Source of the DNA: Xylogone sp. PMI_703
Taxonomy: Eukaryota > Ascomycota > Leotiomycetes
DNA: 64,000 nucleotides
Direction: 5' to 3'
NCBI GenBank assembly: GCA_021399445.1
Contig: JAJTUQ010000004.1
Span: 2,666,001 to 2,730,000, forward strand
Positions 1 to 11,140 of this stretch are shown in pieces. Both the position numbers and the translations under genes were made by a program. Each line of letters begins with the position of its first letter. Positions within the stretch are counted from its first letter, which is position 1. A model generated the notes under the pieces. The model was not told where the DNA came from. It saw nothing but the letters and a program-made list of their open reading frames with translations, and made no database searches.

Positions 1-20
1 AAGAAAAGAGAAGAAAAGGC

Positions 21-2386
21 CTAGTGATCAGGAAGTTCTTCGCCTTCTGCAATCTTTCGCTCCTTCTCCCTTGCTAGTTCAGCTTGTCTCTTCTTCTCCT
101 CGGGATCAATAAGGTCATCATCATCGGACCATTCAGGATCGTCATCTGGAATCAGTGGTAGAGCCATACGCTTCCAGAATCTCCGTTCCTGACGTAGAGC
201 AATGTTCTCGACGCGAAGCTTGTTGTAGTTAGGATCGTCATCCATGGATCGACGAGCTTTTCGGAGCCACTCGTTAGCACGCCCAGCAGCTGCTTTCATG
301 TCATTAATCTGATTACGGAGTTCCAGGTTAATTTCACGCTCATCCGACAGTTGCTTGCGATAATTCCTGTGCCAGGCTAGAGTATCAGATTCGTGCTTCG
401 CTTTGAATTCGTGCATTTGCTCGAGCACATTGCTGAGAATGTTGGCAGAGTGGACCACAAGCTTCCAGTTCTCCTGCTTTCCATACTCGGCCTTCTCAAG
501 TGCCTCTCGTAGTTCAGCGTTTTCCTTCTCAAGATTTTGCGAGCCCTCTATTGCTATATTAGTACCCAGAAAACTTATGCATGCCACTCTACGGAATCCT
601 TACCATTCAATTCGGCGGCTACAGAAGCAATGATCTCTTCATTAGACATGTTGACATCCTTAGCCCGTTCTCGTACACGACCGACACCTTCAACAATGTT
701 TTGTGTGAGTCGGCGATTATGCTCAAGAGTACGACTGAGTTCTTCAACCATGTTCATAACGAAATTGAGATCCGCCTGATGACCCGCAGGAGTTGGAAAT
801 CCAACCATGCCGCTATTAAGGCCCATGCCATTCATTCCATTGGTATGGTTCATGCCCTGAGACGGCGAAGGAGGGGCTTGTCTTGGATTAGAACCAGGAC
901 CATTTTGGGGGGACTCGAGGTAATTCGGATAGCTCATCTCTTCTACATGTCTAGTTAGTCTTAAATCACTGAGTGGAAGCTTAAGATCTAATAACAGTTA
1001 TTGGAACTCACCACGTGGCTTGAGAGGAGCCCACGGCTTCCGTGAAATCTGAGGCTCGGGCTGATTGTGTGATTGTATAAGAGCTTCAGGTGGTACTACT
1101 GGTGGGTTCTCGTCTAGGTGAGACTCCCCCTCTTCAGAAGTGTTGGCAGTTTGCTCCTGTGGAGGCTCCTTAAGAGTTTTCCAGAGGGCTTGAGCGATCG
1201 AGGTATCCTTCGTCTCAACAGGTGCAGGAGCAGCGGGGACAGCAGGGTCGGAGACGGTAACTTCAGGAGGGGGAGTCTCCGGATCTACAGGAGTTTTCTG
1301 GCCTTCAGCCTGTTCGGTCTCGGCTTGTTGAGGCTCAGTATGATGTGTTTCCTGAACAGTCTCAAGGGCACTCTGTCGTGGTCCACCTATTACACATCAG
1401 TACATGGCATTAAAATTAATCCCAGAAGGAACAATTCTAAATAACTCACCAATACCCTTTCCCGGAGAACGAGGTGGTCTTAGTGTTGATGTGCCAGTAG
1501 GAGCCTTAGCAGCAGCGTGACGTGCCTGGATATCGTTGAAAAGATCGTGACCCAATCGCTCAGACTCGCCTACACGTAGCTCACTAATGCGGGCATCTAT
1601 ACTATATCTTCTGCGGACCTGCTCTTTCCTTGCAGCGGCTTCAGCCTCGCGCGCGTTGGCTTCGTTGATGGAGCGGACGAGGGCAGCGAGATCCTGTTCT
1701 TGAGGGGAGATGGGTACTGCGGCGGGGTTATCACCTCTGATCGAATTAGAGCGCGCGCGACGTCGACCGGCAGTTGAGGTAGACGTCTTGATTGTGGTGG
1801 CTGTCTCTCCCGTATTGATATGAGGAGAAACAGCTAGAGAATGGGAACGAGATCTTTCAACTGGGAGGGTGCCTGGCAGACTTGTTGGGGCAGCAGGCTG
1901 GTGCCCAGGTTCAGCTTTAGCTGCGGCTGTAAGGGATACAGCGCGAGGGGTACGACGGTATCGACGGAAAGGAGAGACCCTTTCTGGCTTCCGAGTAGGC
2001 GATGATATCTCATCAACAATTTCTTGTGTTCCAGTCGTGTCACCAGGAGCAGTCTCCTTTTCAGGGCTATAAATGGCAGTCTCGACACTCGATGAGCTGG
2101 ATGCACTCGATGATCTCGATCGTGACCAATTGGACCTATGGAATTGGTAGCCGAAGGTTTCAGGAAGATTGTTCTCTTGGATTCCACTGTTACGTGTTCG
2201 TTCGTTGGCTGGAGAAGCAGGTTGAGACAGACAGGAGGACGTAAACGGGTCTTTGATATCAGAGTCGTTGAGCTCCGTGAAGCCACTGGGGCTCCACATC
2301 TTTGCGGAAGGCGGTGAGGTTAGCGCCTTGCTGTTTTTCCTCGCCTTAGGCACAAACAGAGGTGAGTCCGGTAAATCTTCGGCCAT
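21..2386 (-). CDS. Uncharacterised coiled-coil protein, Ser/Pro-rich N-terminus (725 aa)
   Basis: Four exons on the minus strand: 2386-1450, 1386-1012, 942-604 and 547-21, with the stop at 21-23. The introns are 63, 69 and 56 nt. All begin GTGAGT or GTAAGG, end in AG and have a plausible branch site; the joined frame is continuous for 725 codons. The ATG at 2386 opens with an acidic then Ser/Arg/Pro-rich region, about residues 1-310. An acidic proline-rich stretch follows (about 313-437). A heptad-like helix lies in exon 3 (about 490-540). A strong charged coiled coil starts near residue 551 and is followed by an acidic WSDDDDL stretch and a Lys/Glu-rich tail. I do not recognise the family. 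The architecture fits a cytoskeletal, spindle-pole or polarity scaffold, but that is inference only. The exon structure is well supported; the function is unknown. Confidence 0.75.
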
Positions 2387-3616
2387 CCTTCACTCAGTGC
2401 GTGAATAGGGGTAATAGGGGCTCACTGAGGATCAAATAGATGAAAAATCTTTGTTGTCAGATAGATTGACGTCTAGGAAGAAAAGTTTGAAGATAGTTCT
2501 TTTATGATTGAATATCTGGAAATCACAAAACCTAACTATAAAGCTCGGCGCGCAAATAAGTGCTTCTCTCAAGCTCACAAAAGCCGTCTTCATTTTCGTT
2601 GCGAATCTGAAGCTAAGAAATCTTCACTATAAACCTCGGCGTCCCAACTTGCCAAATAGGATGAAATATAGTTATACAAGAAATGTTCCGTTGCGTATCT
2701 CGTGCTCGTAACCACTGACTGTCTCACTAACATGATGAGCCAAGAGCTCATCGGCTCAGAGAAAGAATTGCCGCCTATACAACAAATCTTTGGTAGTAGA
2801 TATATAATATACGTTTCATGGCCATTTCGTTAGTACTAGCACTATATCTCCTGCTTGACAACCTGAATTTTTGTTGCGTCTCAGAGAATCAAAATTCGTC
2901 ACTATAATCCTCGGCGTTCAGATTTTCTGGCTACTGTTGCCGACGAAGGAAGACTTAAACTATCGTTGCGAATCTACATTTTTCAATTCTTCACTATAAC
3001 TCTCGACAACTTTCTTGCTGAAGGCTCCTCCACTATTAATGAGTGAAAAGATGAGCACATCTTGAACGTTGCGAATCTGGGAGACGAAAATCTTCACTAT
3101 AAGTCTCGGCATAAGGATACAATAAACAGGTGCGTGAAAGCGTCAGTGAGATCCACACTACTCTTCATATCTACTATCAGCAGCAGATTCATCCTGCCGC
3201 AACCTATACCTAGCTCTGCATAATCGATCTCTACCACTGGGATGCGTTTTGGTCAAATTATAACGTTGTAAAGTTGTGATTCAACACACTACACTGATCA
3301 AAGAACGGGTTTATTCATGGCGCAAAGAATCTTTGTCTGCTATTGATAAACACTGCACTTCTAAAGAGAGTTGCTAAAACACCGTCCCAGTTTGAGTCAT
3401 CCAGTCATTACCCAGCCATCTAATAATGCTACCTTTTGTCAGTCCCCAGAATTAACGCCCTTAACCATGCTACCATCTAATAAATGAATGAAAACCTGAT
3501 ATCTAAACCCAACCCAACCCATGAATCCCTAACACAGTGACGCCCATAAGCAAATTAATATTAAAATTAACCCCCTATAATGAGTGATGATATTTCTGCA
3601 CCAGTGTTTGCGTAAG
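2387..3616. other. Intergenic spacer containing the ~92-bp repeat array
   Basis: No credible coding frame. It is the upstream region of the coiled-coil gene and the downstream region of the Prm10-like gene. The part from about 2500 to 3115 holds the degenerate repeat array listed separately. Nothing else is recognisable from about 3120 to 3616. Confidence 0.7.
2500..3115. repeat. Degenerate tandem array, ~92-bp period, two-box unit
   Basis: A box close to CGTTGCGAATCT is followed after about 12-16 nt by a box close to TTCACTATAANNCTCGGC. The clear copies have CTATAA at 2536, 2627, 2902, 2994 and 3097. The steps are 91, 275 (three times about 92), 92 and 103 bp. Weaker intermediates fit the same phase: a CGTTGCGTATCT box at 2689 and a CACTATATCTC remnant near 2840. 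This is therefore an old, diverged tandem repeat rather than scattered chance matches. It lies upstream of the coiled-coil gene and has no open frame. What the unit once was (minisatellite, promoter element or small RNA unit) cannot be told from the sequence. Confidence 0.7.
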
Positions 3617-6390
3617 CTAGAAGCTGAACAAACCACTTCTCCTTTTCCCGAAAGGATATATAATTAGGGCACTCAAGAACAGCCCGACGGTTATTCCGAT
3701 GGCAACCTGTATCATGCTGTATGCTACGTTGAAGACAATAGTATTGAGATCCTCGGGACTAGAAACAGCAACCTATTCACTCATCGATTAGCAAAAACGG
3801 ATCTCTTAAAGAGGCTGATTAGTCACACTTACCGAGCTTGTTCCCCCAATACTTGTCCCATTATGAGTTCTATTTGTGATTAGATCTGCCGTATTAAGGC
3901 CGCTAAGCAGACTCCCACTTGCTGCAAGCCCACTAGGAACCTGGACGAATATAGCAGGCAACAACGCTGCAGCAGCAACTCCATGGCGCAAGCGGCTGTA
4001 GAGGTTACCGACAACACCAATAGCAAGTGCACCCAGCGTATTGGAAATCTGTGCTGAAGATGGGAACGCCTTAGTAGAGAAAAAGTTGACGACGTAGCCG
4101 ATAAAGGAGATGAGCAGCATCATAGGCGTCTGTTTCCACTTTGCCTGGTTGATGATTGCAAGGCAAAGCGCAAACGGAGGAACAAAAAGCCAACGCCAAT
4201 ATTCTCCGATGGGGGCCCTGCATGTCGTTGCATTGGTTGCATTCTTGTCCAAGACTCCGTAAATAGCAGTACCAACAGTGATGCCGAAACCTAAGAAGAG
4301 GGAGTAGATTATTGCATAGACCATACGAACACTGCCTGCGACCATGGACCGAGATTGAAGTTCCAGAGAGCCACAGAGGACTATATAGCCAGGCAGGATG
4401 AGAGCAATGGATGACTGGGCCAGAGCTGAAAAGCAGAATATTTCACCGTTTCTTATAGAGCCGAAAGCACGAGCGAGGAAGGACGTCAAAACGGCGGCAC
4501 TAATTTCGAATACGTTGCTATAGAGCTCAGACTTTGGAGCCAATATCAGCTGTAGGAATCCAAGACAGCACCCCAGAAACCAGGCAATAGGTAAATCAAT
4601 CAACCTTCCTTGAAATGCTATTTACAGAGGTTAGCAAGGTCTGGGTAAGATAGTAACAAAGGGCGCAACTTACCAAACGGTGCAACTGCCGCACTAGCAA
4701 AGCCATAAACCATAACTAACACCCATGGCTTATACTTTTTGGGCTTCCTAATGATCTCATCCAAGCGCTGTGTAGCCTCTTCGACTCCGATAACGTCGTG
4801 AACCACCTCCTTATAAATCTGGTGCACATCTTTGAGTTTCCCAAGGTCTACACCTTGCATAGACTTCACTATCTTGACCTCCGTGGTATGAGTAGTTGCA
4901 TCATCGAAAGAGATGATCATGCATCCGGGGATATACAAGAACTGCCCATCTATTTCCAGAACCCGTGCTGACATTTTCATATATTCTTCTAATCGATGAG
5001 TAGGTGCTCCATAGCTCATCAACGCCCGACACAGCTTCAAAAGGTACTTCTGTCGACTCAGGGTTTCCGCAATATGGACTGTAATCCTGATTTCATCCTC
5101 CAATCTTGGGCGCCCTGAAATCTTCCCCATGGTAGCATCTATCAGGTTTGCACTATATGATCTCTTGCCTAGCGTTGGTCTTGCTGGTGGCCGGAAACCA
5201 CCGGCCGGAGTGCTAAGCACAGACGAAGCCTCCAAGAGACCGGTTACGGCATCTGAAGACTGGGTCCTGCTGTGCTGCTGGTACCATTTAGGTCTCAATG
5301 GTGTAGTTGTTCCAGATGATCCTGGTGTGGTAGGTTGTGATGGACTGCCTGTGTGAGAGCCGCTGCCTCCGTGAGGTGCTTTGGATGCAAGGCCCTGAGG
5401 GGCAGTATACAGGGATAGGAGAGTGGAAAGGATTCCACCACGATACTTCTCAGGCCGAGGAACGTACTCTTCAGCATCTGCCCGCTCTTCCGTGGGTGTA
5501 ACTTGTCCCGATACTAGGCCAGGAGGAGGTCCAGCAGGAATCGTGAGCCTCGCGGATTTGTCTTTTCGGGTATGCTCCCTCACTAGCTTGTGAGCTTCAG
5601 CGGTGCTTTTACTCCTAGTCTTCCGGTACTGGGTGGGCGGCGACCGATCCTCCTCAGCATCCGAACCCAAGGGTCCTTCGCTCTTGCCTGGCAAGTCCAC
5701 CAGAGGGATATCGTCAATCCTCACAGGATACCCGCTGGTCCGTCTTGGAGGCAGATCGTCATCATCGTCTACGTCTGCATCGCTTGACACACTGGGTCTT
5801 CGGGACCTAGGATCAGAAGGTAGGCTAAGGGAAGAGGCAACTCGCTGGGCTCGTTCCTGAGCCGCCTTCGCTGAGTACTTCTTTTCCGTATCTACACTTA
5901 TATCCTCATCAGCCGCATCCAGAAATGCTTGAGAATCCTTCCTCAGCACACTATGGATGGGTCTCCGGGTACGCGCTGGCGCGGGGTCCGCAAACGGATT
6001 TCCCTCTTCGTTGCTAGGGCTGCTGGCAGTATCCGGTCCAGTACGAAACACAGAACCAAGACTGCTACTCCTTGAATGAGAAGGGCTCGTCAACGCACGA
6101 GACGGAGCCGCGATGGTGGCAGCTGGTTGAGGCTGATCGTAGACAGGGAAGCTCAATCGTTCGTTGGAAGCATCATGCGCTTCGCTTTTGCTATTGAATC
6201 GAACTCTACCTCTTCGAGGTGGCGCATTCGCAGGGGTGACAGCACCACTCTGCACGGCGCTTGATTCCGTGCTGGGCTCTTCAGATGAGAGGCCATGAGG
6301 TAGATGGCTACGTTCATGGTGCGATGTGTATATCTCTGTGGGTATATCTGTGTCGCTCGCCATCGCATGCTCGTCGGTTGGAGACGACAT
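3617..6390 (-). CDS. Prm10/ThrE-like membrane protein (DUF1212, 885 aa)
   Basis: Three exons: 6390-4674, 4617-3833 and 3772-3617. The introns are 56 and 60 nt, both GTAAGT...AG. Residues 1 to about 430 are Ser/Pro/Glu-rich and presumably cytosolic. From about 435 a conserved globular segment (RITVHIAETLSRQ, then YGAPTHRLEEYM and a FDD motif) marks the DUF1212/ThrE N-terminal half. Its first membrane span lies just before the first intron, and exons 2 and 3 add roughly nine more hydrophobic spans. The family includes yeast pheromone-regulated Prm10 and bacterial threonine/serine exporters, so export of small amino acids across a membrane is the likely role, by homology only. The open frame extends upstream to 6456 but opens with TTG. 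The ATG at 6390 (MSSPTDEH) is the best start. The last exon supplies a final membrane helix and a basic tail. Confidence 0.88.
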
Positions 6391-7682
6391 GACGTGGGGA
6401 GAGTCAAGAGAGCTACCAGTGGCACAACCAATTGATGGAACAAACAGCAAGTTCAAGGCACTTTGAGAGAGCTATAAGACATCGTAGAGTCCGAGAATGA
6501 GGAAAAAGAAAGTCATCCAAGAGCTGGAAGGAGGACGTGGCGCTGGTGGGTAAGAGAGCTTCTGGGCCTGGGGGTACTTGGTTACTTGCTTCGTACCCTG
6601 GTACCCAAGTACCTTGGAGGGGTTCGCTCAGGATGATGTCGTAGCTTCCGACAGCCGAGAAGCTGCCGGAAAAAGAACACCACAAAACTTTTTTTTCTGT
6701 TGCAGGTACGACGCAGGCCCAGAACGCCACTGCCACAACGGCCGCGCGTGTTTAGCCTAAAGGCCACGCGCGCATGGGCGAAAGTCAATATTACAGAATA
6801 TTCGTTGAGTGATATTGGGACCACATTGGGCAGAAAGCGTTGGCGCATGGAGCAGAGATCTCAATATAAAGCACCTGCTGGGGTTACATGGCTGGCGATA
6901 AGGACGCTCACGGCGGGGCCTGGCTTCGGTCCAGCCTTGCAATAGGGGGTTTCTTGGCCTCTCTAGCTTACCACCGGTACATCACTACTGGGGCTGCAAA
7001 ACCCTGAATCCGGCCTCGATCAGGTTTACCAGATGTGGTTATCCGGCCTCGTTCGGCGTGGATTGGCTCTGAGCTGACATCAATGCAGGCGGCCATAGTT
7101 CTCCTTCTGGAAATGTTTGTTTCAAATCAGCATGTGAAAGCTCCAGCTTGTCCTCAACAGGAACAAACACAGCACAAAGCCTGGCTTGTCTAGGGAGCTA
7201 GGAACCTTCTGCCATGCGAGGTGTCGTACCAAAGGGATGATCACTGAGTTCCTGAGATCCAGAGACAATCAGAAGCAAAACATATGGGCAATTGATTGGA
7301 AGGATAAGAGTCTTCGTTCTATCTCACCGCAGGAAGCTCACAGCATAATAACAAAGAGAGATTATTGTCGCAAACGACCCCCACTCAATCCTGAGGAGCC
7401 CCCAAGTGGCAATTGTTCACTTGCCTCTTACTTAGTACACCCGAGACAGCGTGTTCAATTCTTTTCTTTTCCTGTTCAGGAGTACAAGTGTCTCAACCTT
7501 GAGAGTCGGTCTCGATCCAGGCTTTACACTAAACGCCCCATAGTTGTGCAGCTAAAGTTATCACGCTACGCTGCCACAATGCGTTTTGGTCCATTCTGAT
7601 CCACACTTGCTATGCTATGCTATGCTATGCATGCCATGATGGCTAGATTCTCAATCATGCTGTTATTGTCCTCTTAGGGATG
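6391..7682. other. Intergenic spacer
   Basis: Upstream region of the Prm10-like gene and 3' flank of the next minus-strand gene. The small open frames here lack codon structure or conserved motifs. The only structured sequence is a short CTATG pentanucleotide run near 7609-7630. Confidence 0.6.
7609..7630. repeat. CTATG pentanucleotide microsatellite
   Basis: About four tandem copies of CTATG, ending in GCATGCC. A short simple repeat with no evident function. Confidence 0.8.
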
Positions 7683-9089
7683 CTATTTTGGGTCACTACT
7701 CGATGCTTCATCCTCGTTTTTAGGCTGCGGATTGTGCATTGGCCATCCCCGTGTACCCGAACACTCAGTCCATATTTCGCGAGGATTCTTATCTATCCAC
7801 TCGAGTATTTTGCGTTCCTCGTCAGTCATTCGACGAACACAGGTGTTGGTTTGATAATAAAATGGGTCGATGCAAGAAAATTCGTCTCGGAAGACATGAG
7901 AAGTAGTCAGTTGATAGTATTCAAAACCAGACAGTGCTCTCTTCAGGCCAAAATGGAAGGGACTTTCCCAGATCTGGGGACAAGATACTACGAACTTGTT
8001 CCTTAGATAACTGAAAAAAGTCCTTGTACCGATCCTCGTCCCGGAAAGTGTCTTTCGAGTGAATATGAATGAATATACTCTTTACCTAATATATGGAACC
8101 ATAACGATGTTAGAAATAGGCTTAGATGGGATTCATGCTGAACTTGAGAGAAGACTGGCTCGCTCCGGACAGATTAAACCGGTACGGTTACAGTAGGCCA
8201 TAACCTACACTATAACAAAATGCCAATTTTGAAACAAAATACAGCAATTCTAACGTGATTAGAATCATTACATTAACATCCTATCATTTAAACCTTCCAA
8301 AGTGGTCAAACAATTGAGAGTTTTGGGGGCATTTGGCCTGGGATAAGCTATGGCCTACTGTAACCGTACCGGTTTAATCTGTCCGCAGCGAGACTGGTAA
8401 ATGAGTATACACTACCTCAGATTCAGCTGCGTCATGTTCCCCGAGGATTACGCCGCCAAAAACCTGGCTCTCTAGCCAATAACCAATCATGTTAAGAATA
8501 CCATAAGGATATTGAAGACAGCCCATATAACAACGATGATAAAAATCAGGACCGGGTTGTTGCCATCTAGGGTGTATCTCCACTTCAGGGTAGTTGGCGT
8601 GATAGACTGCGCCTCCTAAAGTATGAACTGCAATGGCAACTACTTCTAGAAGCCGTAGTTCGAATTGTGGACTATTAAGAGGCGCATTTTGATATGCCTG
8701 GATGATCTGTAAATCAATATTAGGACGGTGTTGTATTAATTGCGATTTGCGTGATCTCGCGAACGAAGCTTTGCTACCTTGGCATCAAGATGGAGAGTTG
8801 AAATATCGAGGTTCTTTTTGAAGTCTTCATATAGTTTTATTGACTTCGCCTCCGGTTCCTCTCGCCTGAGAATTTCAGGAAGGTGAGGCGGCTCTCTGAA
8901 ATGCCTCCCAAAGGTACTGCGGGTAGGAAGGCCGTCGATAATCTGGGCAAATGCGTCTACTGTTATATCGAGGGCAAGGATTGCCAGTAGCGCTCGCTGG
9001 ACGGGCTCGAAATGCACCGCGTCAAGGTCATGAAGAGATATGGTTGGACCTGGTGCAGGAGGCATCGGAGAGTAGATGAGTCTTGCCAT
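7683..9089 (-). pseudogene. Unrecognised gene with a MITE in intron 2 and a 1-nt frameshift
   Basis: Exons on the minus strand are 9089-8778, 8706-8416 and 8085-7683. Intron 1 (8707-8777) is GTAGCA...ACAG. Intron 2 (8086-8415, 330 nt) begins GTAGTG, ends ATTAG and contains the whole 234-bp MITE at 8159-8392. Without the element and one target-site copy it would be about 91 nt. Exons 1 and 2 join in phase 0 to a coherent protein starting MARLIYSPMPP. Exon 3 continues in frame as VKSIFIHIHSKDTFRDE and then hits a stop after TVWF. One nucleotide over, the coherent frame resumes (FRDEFSCIDPFYY, then a Trp-rich end before TAG at 7683-7685). One extra base in a TTTT run (7923-7926) explains this: exon 3 is 403 nt, one more than a multiple of three. 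About 335 residues if repaired. I do not know the family. It is either a recent pseudogene or a sequencing error in a homopolymer. Confidence 0.7.
8159..8392. mobile_element. MITE with ~43-bp terminal inverted repeats
   Basis: The left end (CTCGCTCCGGACAG and onward) and the right end (ending CTGTCCGCAGCGAG) are inverted copies over about 43 bp, with one mismatch near the tip. They include AAACCGGTACGG and TACAGTAGGCCATA. The AT-rich interior of about 150 bp has no open frame. ACTGG occurs directly at both edges (8154-8158 and 8393-8397), giving a 5-bp target-site duplication; 6 bp is possible because of edge ambiguity. Non-autonomous DNA transposon by structure. The superfamily cannot be assigned without the transposase. 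It sits inside intron 2 of the 7683-9089 gene. Confidence 0.88.
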
Positions 9090-11140
9090 TTTAATTGAGT
9101 GTAGAATGTGTGGATGTGGATGTAAATGTCGATGCTCCGTGTTGGTACTACTTATGCACGTTGTATACGGTGTACCGTATCAACCACTATCCACACAACC
9201 TTTCAAATTGCCTCCATTTATATCCAGGCCATGATAAAATACATATCCCCGATTAGCCCACTCACTCTCTTTGCCATTTCGGCCCATTCCTATAGTACAC
9301 ACACCAAGGACTTCAAGCCAACATCTGAAATAGACAACACTGTTGAGATTTACCTATGCAGATAAATTGGACACTTGAATTGTCTGAAAGGATTTATGAT
9401 ATTTGATACTTTAAAAAAATTATTTAACATCGACATAATTCATCAAAGACGGGGTTTTACAAACATGACATTCGGAGCGGTTTAAATCTCAACCTAACCT
9501 CAAGGGAAAAGATAGCAAGCAAGGTTTTTAACCAACATGTCCCTGTCTCACCATCTTTCCTCAACTCTGCCTCATTCACTCGCGGCATCCACTCCGGATC
9601 CTCATCCGCTCTATTTAATAATGCCCTGATACTTCTTTATCATAGGAGTGAATGCATCTATGGGTATGTATGCATCCAGAAATCTCATCTCGAAACGTAC
9701 GCTCTGGAGAATCCAGTTGGTTCTCTCGGTATACGTAGTCATCGAACTTACTTCCGGTATAAATAGGAGTAGAAGCCCCATTGGTTTTATCATCCAATGA
9801 AAAATCCAGAAAGAGCCTTGTGCGTAGCTGACAACTGGAAGATGGGAGAGTCACATCGCTGAGGATGGATGGATGAAAAATGCTCTTTGCTATCTATATG
9901 TAAACCGGAACATTTCCGCTGATGTCCCTTGGCTAAATTTTTTAAATCGGATCAGGTACCGGCAATGGACATGTCCAAGCGAAGTTCTATCCATGAAGAG
10001 AGAGAAGACTTCTTCGTCTCGACTCAGTCGATATGCCCGGGTACTCCATTGACTCTGCGAAGAGGCTCATGGAAGTTCACAGAATCGGGCTCTGGATTCA
10101 AGCTTGCACAAGGGATAGTGTTGGAAAGAGATTGTAGGTGAGCAACGGTCTCCATGTATTGACATCTACGAGAAAGGAATGATCATGATGTCCGAGACAA
10201 AATACGTCTTCAGGAGAATCATGATTGGCGGAAGGTGCAGCAACGCCCAGCAGGAGGGTACATAAGCGCACATGCACTTCAGCACTAGACTCTCTCACAC
10301 GCGCACATTCCAAATTCAAAAATAGATACTGGTACAAGTTATAATTTATTTCATCTTCAAGGATAGGACTGTACAGAAAGCCGTTGGATACTAGCCGGAC
10401 TAATGAGCAAAAGATAAGGACCACATATCCTTAGCTCCAAATACACCATTCCTTGACATCTAACATAAAGGTTCCAATTCCATGCACCAAGAAGTATTTA
10501 ATGAAAATTTCGTCCCCTTCCAATCTAGTCATCACACCCGAAAACCCAAGTATCTCATGAACCTATGTTTCCTCCCAGGGAAATATTTCTCAGCCTAGAA
10601 AGCAGGCCGATGAGAACCGAAAGCCGGGGCGTGATCATTCATTTCAATCTTTTCACTTTTTTTTGGTATTTTTCTGTAGTTTCTCTTCCATCTCATCTCA
10701 CCCGAGTGGATGCCACCGAGACAAGTGAGTGGTGAAAGTCAAGTTCAATGTGTGAGGAAAACATTCCAAAAATCAAAGTGAAGACCCTTTGGATACAATC
10801 CAAGGGCAAAAACGAGCCAGTAGGGCGAAGGCTGTAGGTAAACAAATGCAACCTAAAACCCCTCCTACTCCAACCCCTATACCGTCCTCATCACCAAATA
10901 AAATAATCCACGTATAGAAAGTAAAATAATGGAAAACCAAAGAGATATATTGGTTTCCAAGATGCCTTTCTTAAAGACACCTCATTAGCACAAACTTGTA
11001 ATCGTTGTCATCGTTAAGTTTAAAGCAAACCAATATACACAGTCGAATGCAATATCAAATTGACAATGAATGATTGGATGTCGAAATCAGGGATCTACCC
11101 TACATCGACAGGTTTCGGTTTGTTATGATCTCGTAGGAAT
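9090..11140. other. Intergenic region with a decayed coding remnant
   Basis: Upstream of the MITE-bearing gene and downstream of the Q-rich gene. Apart from the remnant at 9540-9854 I see no gene. The frames at 9929-10141 (plus) and 10098-10424 (minus) have no supporting features. About 10440-11140 is probably 3' UTR and spacer of the next gene. Confidence 0.55.
9540..9854 (-). pseudogene. Frameshifted remnant of an unknown gene
   Basis: Three overlapping minus-strand frames each read like protein over part of the interval. The first (RTRLFLDFSLDDKTNG, then YTGSKFDDY) gives way near 9740 to a second (TERTNWILQSVRFEMRFLD, then IDAFTPMIKKYQ). The second gives way near 9630, at a GGG run, to a third (ALLNRADEDPEWMPRVNE). 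No intron boundaries explain the switches, so at least two frameshifts are implied. No start codon or complete gene can be built. The family is not recognised. Confidence 0.35.

Noticed and set aside
2500..3115. CRISPR-like array
   Set aside because: Eukaryotic context, repeats diverged and non-identical, unit and spacing unlike CRISPR.
4618..6456. Start of the Prm10-like gene at 6456
   Set aside because: The codon there is TTG; the first in-frame ATG is at 6390.
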